Positions 23,840-31,952 of a DNA stretch of 64,000 nucleotides are shown piece after piece. The notes under the pieces are model-generated. The model was given only the letters and a program-made list of their open reading frames with translations, did not search any database and had not been told where the DNA came from. Origin of the DNA: Streptomyces sp. ISL-66 (GTDB taxonomy: Bacteria > Actinomycetota > Actinomycetes > Streptomycetales > Streptomycetaceae); assembly GCF_018614135.1 (NCBI RefSeq), contig NZ_JAGGOW010000105.1, forward strand, positions 1-64,000. The letters are read 5' to 3'. Numbering within the stretch: position 1 is the first letter of the stretch; every line of letters begins with the position of its first letter. A program made the position numbers and the translations under genes.

Positions 23840-24538
23840 TCAGTTGTTGGACCGTTCTTGATCTTCCGGCAGGTGCTTCTCGGCCGTCCCGCGCGCCTTG
23901 TCCGGTTCACCCGTCGCGGCGTCCGCCGCCACCGGCTCCTCGTCGTCCCTGACCAGACCGAGGATGCGGCGCGCTCCCATGCCCAGCGCGATCAGGCTCA
24001 GACCGTCGAACAGCAGCGCGAGCGAGAAGAAGGTTCCGATCACGTACAGACTGTTACCGGGCCAGTTGGAGAGGATCAGCAGGCCCAGCAGGATGCCGAA
24101 GGCACCCTGGACCAGGGTCAGCCCGAAATGCGCTCCGCGCACCACGAGCCCGCCGGCCAGCCGGAACACCCCGCCGGTGAGGAAGAGCAGCGCGGCGAAC
24201 ATGGTCAGCGCTTCCGCGCTCGCCTCCGGGCGGCGCAGGATCACGAAGCCGGCCGCCATGTTGATCGCGGCGACGATGACGGCGAGCCAGAAGTAACTGC
24301 TCTTGCGGGACTGGAAAGCCTGCAGCAGGCCCACCGCACCGCCGGCCAGCAGCAGCCAGCCGAAGAGGAACATCGTGGTCAGGGTGGCGAAGCCGGTGTA
24401 GACGAGGCCCACCAGTCCGGCCAGCACCAGCAGCACCCCGAGCAGGGCCATCACCCCGAAACTGCGGCTGACCTTCTTCTTGTCGCCCTTGCCCTGGGGA
24501 CCGGTACGGTCCACCCGCTCGGTACGGTCTGCGCCCAT
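23840..24538 (-). CDS. HdeD/DUF308-family membrane protein
   Basis: Integral membrane protein of 232 residues with a charged N-terminal tail (about 25 residues) followed by six hydrophobic segments in the two-times-three pattern of DUF308/HdeD proteins (VMALLGVLLVLAGLVGLVY, TTMFLFGWLLLAGGAVGLL and others), and an acidic C-terminal tail. E. coli HdeD relates to acid resistance; the function here is not known. The ATG at 24538 follows AAAGGTGG. Confidence 0.82.
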   Translation of the reverse strand: MGADRTERVDRTGPQGKGDKKKVSRSFGVMALLGVLLVLAGLVGLVYTGFATLTTMFLFGWLLLAGGAVGLLQAFQSRKSSYFWLAVIVAAINMAAGFVILRRPEASAEALTMFAALLFLTGGVFRLAGGLVVRGAHFGLTLVQGAFGILLGLLILSNWPGNSLYVIGTFFSLALLFDGLSLIALGMGARRILGLVRDDEEPVAADAATGEPDKARGTAEKHLPEDQERSNN

Positions 24539-24628
24539 GAACGCGCCACCTTTCAGCCCCCGACGGACTCCCCTGCCACTGCGGACCTCTTGATCATAGG
24601 TTTGCCGCTCCGAGATAGCATCCGGCGC

Positions 24629-25390
24629 ATGGACCCAGTCCCGGACGCAGCCCTGCTCTCCTCGGTCGCCGACGGCGTCGCCACCGTCGTGATCTCCCAT
24701 CCCGCGAAGCGCAACGCCATGACGGCGGCGATGTGGCGGGGGCTGCCGGAGCTGCTGGCCGGACTCGCGGCCGACCCCGCCGTACGGGTGCTCGTACTGA
24801 CCGGGGCCGGCGAGACCTTCTGTGCGGGGGCGGACATCTCCTCCCTGGCCGGGGACGACGATCCGCAGGCTCTGGCCGTCGCGGCGGAGGAGGCCCTGGC
24901 CGCCTTCCCCAAGCCCACGCTGGCCGCGGTCCGCGGCTTCTGCGTGGGCGGCGGCAGCCAGCTGGCGGCCGCCTGCGACCTGCGCTTCGCGGAGGAGGGC
25001 GCCTCCTTCGGCGTGACGCCGGCGAAACTGGGCATCGTGTACGCGGCCTCCTCCACCCGGCGGCTCGCCGTGCTGGTGGGCCCGTCGGCCGCCAAGTACC
25101 TCCTCTTCTCGGCCGAGTTGATCGACGCCGACCGGGCGCTGCGCACGGGCTTCCTGGACGAGCTACTACCGGCCGGCGAACTGGCCAAGCGGGTCGCTGA
25201 GTTCACCCGGATCCTGGCCACCCGCTCGCAGCTCACCCAGGCCTCGGCGAAGGAGTTCGCGGACGGCCGCACGGACCGGGACGCGTACTGGGCGGCCCAG
25301 GCCGCCGGGAGCGGCGACATCGCGGAGGGTGTCGCCGCCTTCCTGGAGCGGCGCCCGCCCTCTTTCACCTGGACTCCGCCCGAGGCGTGA
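24629..25390 (+). CDS. Enoyl-CoA hydratase/isomerase family protein
   Basis: Crotonase-fold enzyme of 253 residues. The oxyanion-hole segments are FCAGADISSLAG and GFCVGGGSQLAAACDLR. The glutamate in the usual second active-site position is not obvious (VTPAKLGIVYAASSTRR), which fits isomerase-like or divergent members. It reads divergently from the HdeD-like gene, and its 3' end overlaps the convergent DJ-1 family gene by 26 bases. Substrate unknown. Confidence 0.88.
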   Translation: MDPVPDAALLSSVADGVATVVISHPAKRNAMTAAMWRGLPELLAGLAADPAVRVLVLTGAGETFCAGADISSLAGDDDPQALAVAAEEALAAFPKPTLAAVRGFCVGGGSQLAAACDLRFAEEGASFGVTPAKLGIVYAASSTRRLAVLVGPSAAKYLLFSAELIDADRALRTGFLDELLPAGELAKRVAEFTRILATRSQLTQASAKEFADGRTDRDAYWAAQAAGSGDIAEGVAAFLERRPPSFTWTPPEA

Positions 25391-26003
25391 ACTCGCGCAG
25401 CCTCGCGACGATTTCGGCCGGTGCCTTCTCCGGAGAGCCCGCGTCGTAGGGCGGCTGCGGGTCGTACTCCGTCATCAGCTGCACGGTCTGCGCGTACTCG
25501 TCCCCGGCGATGCGGCCGAGCAGCGCGAGCCCCATGTCGATCCCCGAGGACACCCCCGCGGCGGTCACGTACTTCCCGTCGAAGACCACCCGCTCCCCGG
25601 TGGGCTCCGCCCCGAACAGGGGCAGCCGGTCGAGGTAGAGCCAGTGGCTGGTGGCCCGGCGGCCGTCGAGCAGGCCGGCGGCGGCGAGCAGCGTGGAGCC
25701 GGTGCAGACGGAGGTGGTCCACGTGGTGGTGGCGTCGACAAACCGAAGCCAGTCGAGGACGACGGGATTCTTCATCTGCGCGTCGGAGGCCGGCCCTCCG
25801 GGCACGATGACGATGTCCGGCCGCGTCACCTCGTCGAGGCTCTTGTCGGCGACGAGTGCGAGCGCCCCGTTGCCGGTCCGTACGGGCCCCGGCCGCTCGG
25901 AGACGAAGACGGTCTCGGCGCCCCGGAGCCGTCCGAGGGTGTCGAAGGGCCCGATGGCGTCGAGAGCGGTGAATCCGTCGTAGAGCAGTACGGCGATCTG
26001 CAT
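25365..26003 (-). CDS. DJ-1/PfpI family protein
   Basis: Class I glutamine-amidotransferase-like protein of 212 residues. The nucleophile elbow is TSVCTGSTLLAAAGLL with Cys100, and the N-terminal VLLYDGFTALDAIGPF is typical of the isocyanide-hydratase/AraC-associated DJ-1 branch. No DNA-binding domain is attached. The ATG at 26003 follows CGGAGGAG. It is divergent from the permease gene and its end overlaps the enoyl-CoA hydratase gene. Confidence 0.88.
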   Translation of the reverse strand: MQIAVLLYDGFTALDAIGPFDTLGRLRGAETVFVSERPGPVRTGNGALALVADKSLDEVTRPDIVIVPGGPASDAQMKNPVVLDWLRFVDATTTWTTSVCTGSTLLAAAGLLDGRRATSHWLYLDRLPLFGAEPTGERVVFDGKYVTAAGVSSGIDMGLALLGRIAGDEYAQTVQLMTEYDPQPPYDAGSPEKAPAEIVARLREFTPRAESR

Positions 26004-26113
26004 GGCTCCTCCGGAGGGGTTGTCGGGACGGACGTGATCCGCCCCGATGCGATCATGTCGGGGTCCCGGATCCCGGGATCCCGCCGCTCGCGTTTCCCGC
26101 TCCGGAGCTCGCC

Positions 26114-27379
26114 CTGAACGCCCTCGCCGCCACGTGCCTGACCGCCGCCCCGCTGCTCGGGGTGCTGGCCTTCGCCGTCGTACGCCCGCGCGGCCTGCCG
26201 GAGGCGACCGCCGCCGTGCCCGCAGCGGGGCTGCTCGTCGCACTCGGCGTGGTACCGCCCGCCGACGCCTGGGCGCAGCTGCGCGAGCTGCTGCCGGTGG
26301 TCGGTTTCCTCGCGGTGATCCTGGCGCTGGCCCAGCTCTGCGCGGACGAAGGACTGTTCCGGGCCGCCGGGACCATGGTGGCCCGGCGCGCGGCGGGACG
26401 CGGGCCGGTGACCCTGCTCGGCGGGGTGTTCTGCGTGGCCTCGGTCGTCACCGCCGCGCTGAGCCTCGACGCGACGGTGGTGCTGCTGACCCCGGTGGTG
26501 CTGGCGACGGCCGCCCGGCTGGGAGCCCGGCCGCGGCCCCACGTCTACGCCACCGCGCACCTCGCGAACGCGGCCTCGCTCCTCCTGCCCGTCTCCAACC
26601 TCACCAATCTGCTGGCCTTCGCCGCGAGCGGGCTGTCCTTCACCCGGTTCGCGGCGCTGATGGCCCTGCCGTGGGCGGCGGCCATCGCGGTGGAGTACGC
26701 GGTGTTCCGCCGCTTCTTCCGGGCGGACCTGGCCGCCCCACCCGAGCACGTGCCGGAGGCCGCAGAGGCGGCGGCGCTGCCCCGGTTCGCCGCGGGCGTG
26801 CTCGCGCTGACCCTGGCCGGCTTCGCGCTCGCCTCCTTCGCCGGAGCGAGCCCCGCCTGGGCGGCCCTCGCGGGCACGCTCGCCTTGGCCGTACGCGCGC
26901 TGCGGCGCCGGGAAACCACGCCGGTCCGGATCCTGGCTTCGACGGCGCCGGCCTTCTGCCTGTTCGTGCTGGCGCTGGGCGTGGTGGTCCGGGCCGTGGT
27001 GGACCACGGTTTCGGGGCCGGGCTGGAGTGGGTGATGCCGGCCGGGGACTCGCTGCCGGCGCTGCTCGCGGTGGCCGCGGTGGCCGCCGTACTGGCCAAC
27101 CTGATCAACAATCTGCCGGCGGTGCTCGCGCTGCTCCCGGCGGCGGCATCGGGCGGGGCGGGGCCCGTGCTGGCCGTACTGATCGGGGTGAACATCGGGC
27201 CGAACCTGACCTACGCGGGCTCCCTCGCGACGCTGCTGTGGCGGCGGATCCTGCACGCGGACGGCTACGACGGGGTCACGCTCGGAGACTTCACCCGGCT
27301 CGGCCTGCTGACCACCGTCCCCGCCCTCGGCGCCGCGGTGACGGCCCTGTGGGCGGCCCTGCGCCTCGTCGGCGCGTGA
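26114..27379 (+). CDS. SLC13/ArsB-like ion transporter
   Basis: Polytopic membrane transporter of about 421 residues with roughly ten hydrophobic segments. It resembles the ArsB/NhaD superfamily, with re-entrant-like motifs SLDATVVLLTPVVLATA and NLINNLPAVLALLPAA/IGVNIGPNLTYAGSLATLLW. The duplicated N-x-x-P patterns are characteristic. The first conventional start in frame (GTG 26162) would cut the first membrane helix. A CTG at 26114, six bases after GGAG, preserves it and is proposed here. The transported ion is unknown. Confidence 0.82.
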   Translation: MNALAATCLTAAPLLGVLAFAVVRPRGLPEATAAVPAAGLLVALGVVPPADAWAQLRELLPVVGFLAVILALAQLCADEGLFRAAGTMVARRAAGRGPVTLLGGVFCVASVVTAALSLDATVVLLTPVVLATAARLGARPRPHVYATAHLANAASLLLPVSNLTNLLAFAASGLSFTRFAALMALPWAAAIAVEYAVFRRFFRADLAAPPEHVPEAAEAAALPRFAAGVLALTLAGFALASFAGASPAWAALAGTLALAVRALRRRETTPVRILASTAPAFCLFVLALGVVVRAVVDHGFGAGLEWVMPAGDSLPALLAVAAVAAVLANLINNLPAVLALLPAAASGGAGPVLAVLIGVNIGPNLTYAGSLATLLWRRILHADGYDGVTLGDFTRLGLLTTVPALGAAVTALWAALRLVGA

Positions 27380-27452
27380 CCCCTCGGCCGGCCGCCGCTC
27401 GGCTCCGGCCCCGGGATCCGCGGGGGCGGGCCGCGGATAGGATCGGGGCATC

Positions 27453-29090
27453 ATGACTGCAACCCTCGTCGCCAAGAAGCTCACCGCCGCGCACGGTGAG
27501 CGCACGCTCTTCGCCGATCTCGACCTCGTCGTCGCACCCGGCGACGTCATCGGACTCGTCGGCGTCAACGGCGCCGGGAAGTCGACCCTGCTGCGGATGC
27601 TCGCCGGGCTGGACGCCCCCGAGACCGGTGAGGTGCGCCTCTCCCCGCCCACCGCCGCCGTCGGTCACCTCCCGCAGGAGCCCGACCGCCGTCCCGGCGA
27701 GTCGATCCGCGAGTTCCTGGCCCGGCGTACCGGCGTGGCCGCGGCGCAGGCCGAGCTGGACTCGGCGACGCAGGGCCTCGTGGACGGCACCCCCGGCGCG
27801 GACGACGCGTACGCGGACGCCCTCGACCGGTGGCTGAACCTCGGCGGCGCCGACCTCGACGAGCGGGCCCAGGAGGTCGCCGACGACCTCGGGCTGTCCG
27901 TCGGCCTCGACCTGCCGATGACCGCGCTGTCCGGCGGCCAGGCCGCCCGCGCGGGACTCGCCTCGCTGCTGCTGTCCCGCTACGACGTCTTCCTGCTCGA
28001 CGAGCCGACCAACGACCTCGACCTCGACGGTCTGGAGCGCCTCGAGCAGTTCGTGAAGGGGCTGCGCGCCGGCACGGTCGTCATCAGCCACGACCGCGAG
28101 TTCCTCACGCGCACCGTCACCAAGGTCCTCGAGCTCGACCTGGCCCAGCAGCAGATCAACCTCTACGGCGGCGGCTACGACGCCTACCTGGAGGAGCGCG
28201 AGCGGGCCCGCGACCACGCCCGCGAGGAGTTCGACGAGTACGCCGACAAGCGGTCCGCACTGGAGGGCCGGGCCCAGATGCAGCGCGGCTGGATGGACAA
28301 GGGCGTCAAGAACGCCCGCCGCAAGGCCACGGACAACGACAAGATCGGCAAGAAGTTCCGCAGCGAGGCGAGCGAGAAGCAGGCCTCCAAGGCCCGCCAG
28401 ACGCAGCGCGCGATCGAGCGCCTCGAGGTGGTCGACGAGCCGCGCAAGGAGTGGGAGCTGCGCATGGAGATCGCGGCGGCGCCGCGCTCCGGCTCGGTGG
28501 TCGCCACCCTGCGCGAGGCTGCCGTCCAGCGCGGCGACTTCGCCTTCGGACCGGCCAGCCTGCAGATCGACTGGGCGGACCGGGTCGCGATCACGGGCGC
28601 CAACGGGGCTGGCAAGTCGACCCTGTTGGCCGTGCTCCTCGGCCGCCTCGCCCCCGATTCCGGTGCCGCCACCCTCGGCTCGGGCGTCCTGGTCGGCGAA
28701 GTCGACCAGGTCCGAGGCCTGTTCCTCGGTGACGAGCCGCTGCTGGAGGCCTTCTGCGCGGCGGTTCCCGACACGGAACCGGCCGAAGTCCGCACCCTGC
28801 TCGCGAAGTTCGGCCTGAAGGCGGCGCACGTGACCCGCCCGGCGGCCACCCTCTCCCCGGGCGAGCGCACCCGCGCGGCGCTGGCGCTGCTGCAGGGCCG
28901 CGGGGTGAACCTGCTGGTGCTGGACGAGCCGACGAACCACCTGGACCTTCCGGCGATCGAGCAGCTGGAGTCCGCGCTGGAGGCCTACGAGGGCACCCTG
29001 CTGCTGGTCACCCACGACCGCCGGATGCTCGAAGCGGTCCAGGTGACCCGCCGTCTCGAAGTCGCGGACGGCAAGGTCACCGAGCTCTGA
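27453..29090 (+). CDS. ABC-F family ATPase (first copy)
   Basis: Soluble protein of 545 residues with two ABC ATPase domains and no membrane part. Walker A motifs are GVNGAGKST and GANGAGKST; Walker B regions end LLDEPTNDLDLDGLE and VLDEPTNHLDLPAIE. The charged inter-domain linker is rich in Lys/Arg/Glu (about residues 240-340). ABC-F proteins act on ribosomes in translation or antibiotic protection. It has the general features of a housekeeping ABC-F rather than a drug-cluster gene. The ATG at 27453 lies shortly after AGGATCGGGG. Confidence 0.9.
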   Translation: MTATLVAKKLTAAHGERTLFADLDLVVAPGDVIGLVGVNGAGKSTLLRMLAGLDAPETGEVRLSPPTAAVGHLPQEPDRRPGESIREFLARRTGVAAAQAELDSATQGLVDGTPGADDAYADALDRWLNLGGADLDERAQEVADDLGLSVGLDLPMTALSGGQAARAGLASLLLSRYDVFLLDEPTNDLDLDGLERLEQFVKGLRAGTVVISHDREFLTRTVTKVLELDLAQQQINLYGGGYDAYLEERERARDHAREEFDEYADKRSALEGRAQMQRGWMDKGVKNARRKATDNDKIGKKFRSEASEKQASKARQTQRAIERLEVVDEPRKEWELRMEIAAAPRSGSVVATLREAAVQRGDFAFGPASLQIDWADRVAITGANGAGKSTLLAVLLGRLAPDSGAATLGSGVLVGEVDQVRGLFLGDEPLLEAFCAAVPDTEPAEVRTLLAKFGLKAAHVTRPAATLSPGERTRAALALLQGRGVNLLVLDEPTNHLDLPAIEQLESALEAYEGTLLLVTHDRRMLEAVQVTRRLEVADGKVTEL

Positions 29091-29101
29091 GGCCCCGCGG
29101 A

Positions 29102-29134
29102 CGGGCGGCCCGGGCGGGGCTCGTCCGCCGCCCG
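29102..29134. terminator. Hairpin between convergent ABC-F and SDR genes
   Basis: Inverted repeat CGGGCGGC (29102-29109) and GCCGCCCG (29127-29134), 12 bases past the ABC-F stop. It is a plausible bidirectional terminator. The GC-rich loop could form competing pairings. Confidence 0.5.
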
Positions 29135-29179
29135 GCACGCGCCCGGTGCCTCCCGAGGCGATACGTCTAGGTCACCGCA

Positions 29180-29956
29180 CTAGCCGACGTCCGCCGGGGG
29201 GCGGCGCTTGCGGGCCATCTTGCGGGCGACGAAGGTGCGCGGGAGGTGGCGGGCGGCCAGCGCGTACGCCTGGTAGCGCCGGCCGGTGATGCTCACCGGG
29301 CGGCGCCGGGCCAGGTCCTTCAGGGCCCGGGCCACCACGTCGCCCGGCTCCAGCCACACCGCGTCGCGCAGCGCGCTGACGTCCATCCCGGCGCGCTCCT
29401 GGAACTCGGTGCGGGTGAAACCGGGTACCACCGCCAGCACGCGCACCCCGTAGGGCTCCATGTCCACGCGCAGTGACTCGCTGAAGGCCGTGATCCAGGC
29501 CTTCGCCGCTCCGTACGTCCCGGTCGGGAGGAGTCCGGCGACCGAGGAGACGTTGAGCACGGCGCCCCGCCTGCGTTCGCGCAGGCCCGGGAGCACGGCG
29601 TGGGTGAGCCGGAGCGGGACCTTGACCAGCAGGTCGAGCATCCGTTCCTCGTCCTCGACCGGGCTGTACGGGAACGGCGCGGGGAGGCCGAAGCCGGCGT
29701 TGTTGACCAGGATGTCCACGGGCCTGGCCCGGTCGGCGAGCCGCTCGGCGACGATCCCGAGGCTGTCGGGGTCCAGCAGGTCGGCGGGCAACACCTCGCA
29801 GACGGCGCCGAATTCCCGGCCGAGCTCTCCGGCGACGGCTTCCAGGCGGGCCTTGTCGCGGGCGACGAGGACGAGGTCGCAGCCCTTGGCGGCGAAGCCG
29901 CGGGCGAAGGCGGCGCCGAGTCCGGCGCTGGCCCCTGTGATCAGTACGGTGGTCAA
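29180..29956 (-). CDS. Short-chain dehydrogenase/reductase (SDR)
   Basis: Classical SDR of 258 residues. The cofactor motif is TGASAGLG (residues 7-14), with NNAG at 85-88, catalytic Ser138 in NVSSVAG, and Tyr148xxxLys152 (YGAAK). The Arg after the second strand (VARD) suggests NADP preference. The start is a TTG at 29956 with GGAAG about ten bases upstream. The basic C-terminus (RKMARKRR) is unusual. Substrate unknown. Confidence 0.88.
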   Translation of the reverse strand: MTTVLITGASAGLGAAFARGFAAKGCDLVLVARDKARLEAVAGELGREFGAVCEVLPADLLDPDSLGIVAERLADRARPVDILVNNAGFGLPAPFPYSPVEDEERMLDLLVKVPLRLTHAVLPGLRERRRGAVLNVSSVAGLLPTGTYGAAKAWITAFSESLRVDMEPYGVRVLAVVPGFTRTEFQERAGMDVSALRDAVWLEPGDVVARALKDLARRRPVSITGRRYQAYALAARHLPRTFVARKMARKRRPPADVG

Positions 29957-30007
29957 GAGACGTTCACTTCCTGGCGGTTGAGCATGCGGTGCGGTGGTGG
30001 ATCCCTC

Positions 30008-31189
30008 TTACGGGGCGAAGGAGCTGACGGCCGGCGACGCGTAGGCCTCGGCGACGTCCACGAGGAAGCGGGCCTCGCTCTCCAGGCGGTCGTCCTCGCC
30101 CGAGGGAGCGATGGCGTCGGGCAGTTCCAACGCGTCGGCCTCGCCGCGCTGTTGCGCAACGCCGGCCAGCTTCGCCGCTCGTGCTTCCTTCAGTACGCAG
30201 GCCAGCGCGGCCGCGGAGCGCCGCGGTTCGGGAATCCCGCTGCCGGCGACGTGGCTGCGCGCGAGCTCCGGCACGCCCGGAGCCACGTACTCCCCGAGGA
30301 TCAAGATGGCGTCCCGGGTCTCGATGACCTTGCGGTAGACGAGCAGGTTGCGCGGGACCGGCGGCCACAGAAGCTCCAGCATCCGGCCCGCGCGCGGCTT
30401 GTTGAGCGCCACGTGCGGGACGGCGTGGACCAGGTCGCGCCAGAGCGGCCAGAGCCGCCAGGCGGTGGCGATGTCGGCGGCCGTGCCGCGGAAGGTGAAG
30501 AGGGTCGGGACCAGGATCGCGGCGGCGCGCAGGAACCCGTGGGCGTTCATGAGCAGCGGGTTGGCGGGCATCGCCCAGGTGGCGCCGAACAGCGCCTTGA
30601 GCAGGTACACGAACCAGAACACCCCGGCGAGCCCGGTGCCGAGGCCGAACAGCCGCAGTCCGGCGGCCAGGCCCCGGCTCTCGGAGCGGCGGCCGTAGCG
30701 CCAGCAGACGGACACGCAGATGGTGTTGGCGAGGAGGTGCGCGGAGATCAGCACCAGCCAGTACGCGAGGGAGGGCACCGGGTCACCCACCGGCGGGATG
30801 GTGTGCGTGCCGTGCTCCGGCGCGGCCGCGTCGAGCAGCACGAGGACGGTCAGCCAGAGCGCCGTGCCGATGCCGGAGGCCATCTGGAGGCGGCGGCCTC
30901 GGGTGGCGGCGGCCACGAAGTAGAGCACGGCGCCCGCGGAAAGGACGCCGATGAGGTTGCGGACCAGCCCGATGGTGTGCGCGTAGCCGGGGTCGCGGCC
31001 CATGGCGTAGGCGACGACGTCGGGCAGGTTCAGGGTCATCGCGGCGGCGGCCGTCGCGACGGCCAGCCACAGGCCGCGCTGGTGCGGGGAGCGCAGGGCT
31101 CCGGGCGCGCGCAGCAGGACGGCGATCCACAGGCAGACGACGCTGGGGACGGCGAGCGCGTCGCCGAAGGCGGTGAGGTCAGATGCCAT
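30008..31189 (-). CDS. MAB_1171c-type putative transporter (DUF6545-like)
   Basis: Membrane protein of 393 residues with about seven hydrophobic segments in the first 230 residues, then a soluble C-terminal region (from about residue 235, WRLWPLWRDLVHAVPHVALN) rich in helices. This matches the MAB_1171c-like family, whose biochemical role is unknown. The ATG at 31189 overlaps the upstream ImmA/IrrE-like gene by 11 bases; this two-gene pairing recurs in Streptomyces. Confidence 0.82.
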   Translation of the reverse strand: MASDLTAFGDALAVPSVVCLWIAVLLRAPGALRSPHQRGLWLAVATAAAAMTLNLPDVVAYAMGRDPGYAHTIGLVRNLIGVLSAGAVLYFVAAATRGRRLQMASGIGTALWLTVLVLLDAAAPEHGTHTIPPVGDPVPSLAYWLVLISAHLLANTICVSVCWRYGRRSESRGLAAGLRLFGLGTGLAGVFWFVYLLKALFGATWAMPANPLLMNAHGFLRAAAILVPTLFTFRGTAADIATAWRLWPLWRDLVHAVPHVALNKPRAGRMLELLWPPVPRNLLVYRKVIETRDAILILGEYVAPGVPELARSHVAGSGIPEPRRSAAALACVLKEARAAKLAGVAQQRGEADALELPDAIAPSGEDDRLESEARFLVDVAEAYASPAVSSFAP

Positions 31190-31706
31190 GGCGGCCGTGC
31201 CCCCGTCCCCGCCACTCGTAGCCCATCGCGGATTCCAGCCGGGCGAGGGTGTCCGGAGCTTCGGCGCCGTGGGCGGGGCGCGGGCCGGTGGTCGCCGTGC
31301 TGATGCGGATCATGCTGGCGAGCATCTCCGCCTCCTGCTCCTGGCGGGTGGTGTAGTTGGTGCGCCCGAGCACCGTGGGGACCTGTCCGTCGCTCCCGGA
31401 CTCCTCCGCCTCCAGCGAGTGGTGTCCGAAGAGGATGTGGCCGATCTCGTGGAGCACGATGTGCTCCTGGTGCAGCGGGGTGGTCTGCGCCTCGTAGAAG
31501 ACGTAGTCGATGCTGGCGGTGCCGACCCACAGTCCGCACACGCCGGACTCGGCGGCCTCCTTGGGCAGGGGGTGGAGCCGGATGGGGCGGCCGCGCTGCT
31601 CGGCTATCCGGTCGCACAGTCCGTCAAGAGAGAACGGGTGCGCCAGCTCAAGACGGCCGAGAATCGCCTCGCACCGTTTACGCAGACTGGGTTGCGGGTG
31701 GCGCAT
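31179..31706 (-). CDS. ImmA/IrrE-family metallopeptidase-like regulator
   Basis: Protein of 175 residues with an HExxH zinc site (HEIGH, residues 86-90) followed by GHH, typical of the ImmA/IrrE domain that cleaves or inactivates a repressor. The ATG at 31706 (MRHPQPSL) follows AGAGGGA. A longer frame from 31859 runs through intergenic sequence. It overlaps the MAB_1171c-like membrane gene, so the two probably form a unit in which this protein controls expression or activity of the transporter. No cognate XRE repressor is adjacent. Confidence 0.83.
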   Translation of the reverse strand: MRHPQPSLRKRCEAILGRLELAHPFSLDGLCDRIAEQRGRPIRLHPLPKEAAESGVCGLWVGTASIDYVFYEAQTTPLHQEHIVLHEIGHILFGHHSLEAEESGSDGQVPTVLGRTNYTTRQEQEAEMLASMIRISTATTGPRPAHGAEAPDTLARLESAMGYEWRGRGHGRHGI

Positions 31707-31952
31707 GTGTTCCCTCTTCGGACCCTTTCTCGGGCAGCGTCGGTAGGTGTGCGTGGGCAGGGGCATGACGTCCTTTGCCTTCAAAGCGACCTCGGGAGTG
31801 CGGTCCTGAGGGGAAACACGGACGCCCGCTCGCCGAAGGACGAACGGGCGTTCCACCATGCCTACAGATCTTGCGAGGAAGTTGGCAAGGCATGTCCCCA
31901 GGTGAGGTGCCTATTCGGCCAACCCTGCACACGCGGCCACGCGGTCGGACTT

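Noticed and set aside
31678..31932. An 84-codon minus-strand frame between tex and the ImmA-like gene, considered as a missing XRE partner
   Set aside because: No helix-turn-helix pattern, Arg/Pro/Gly/His composition, and overlap with the start of the ImmA-like gene.
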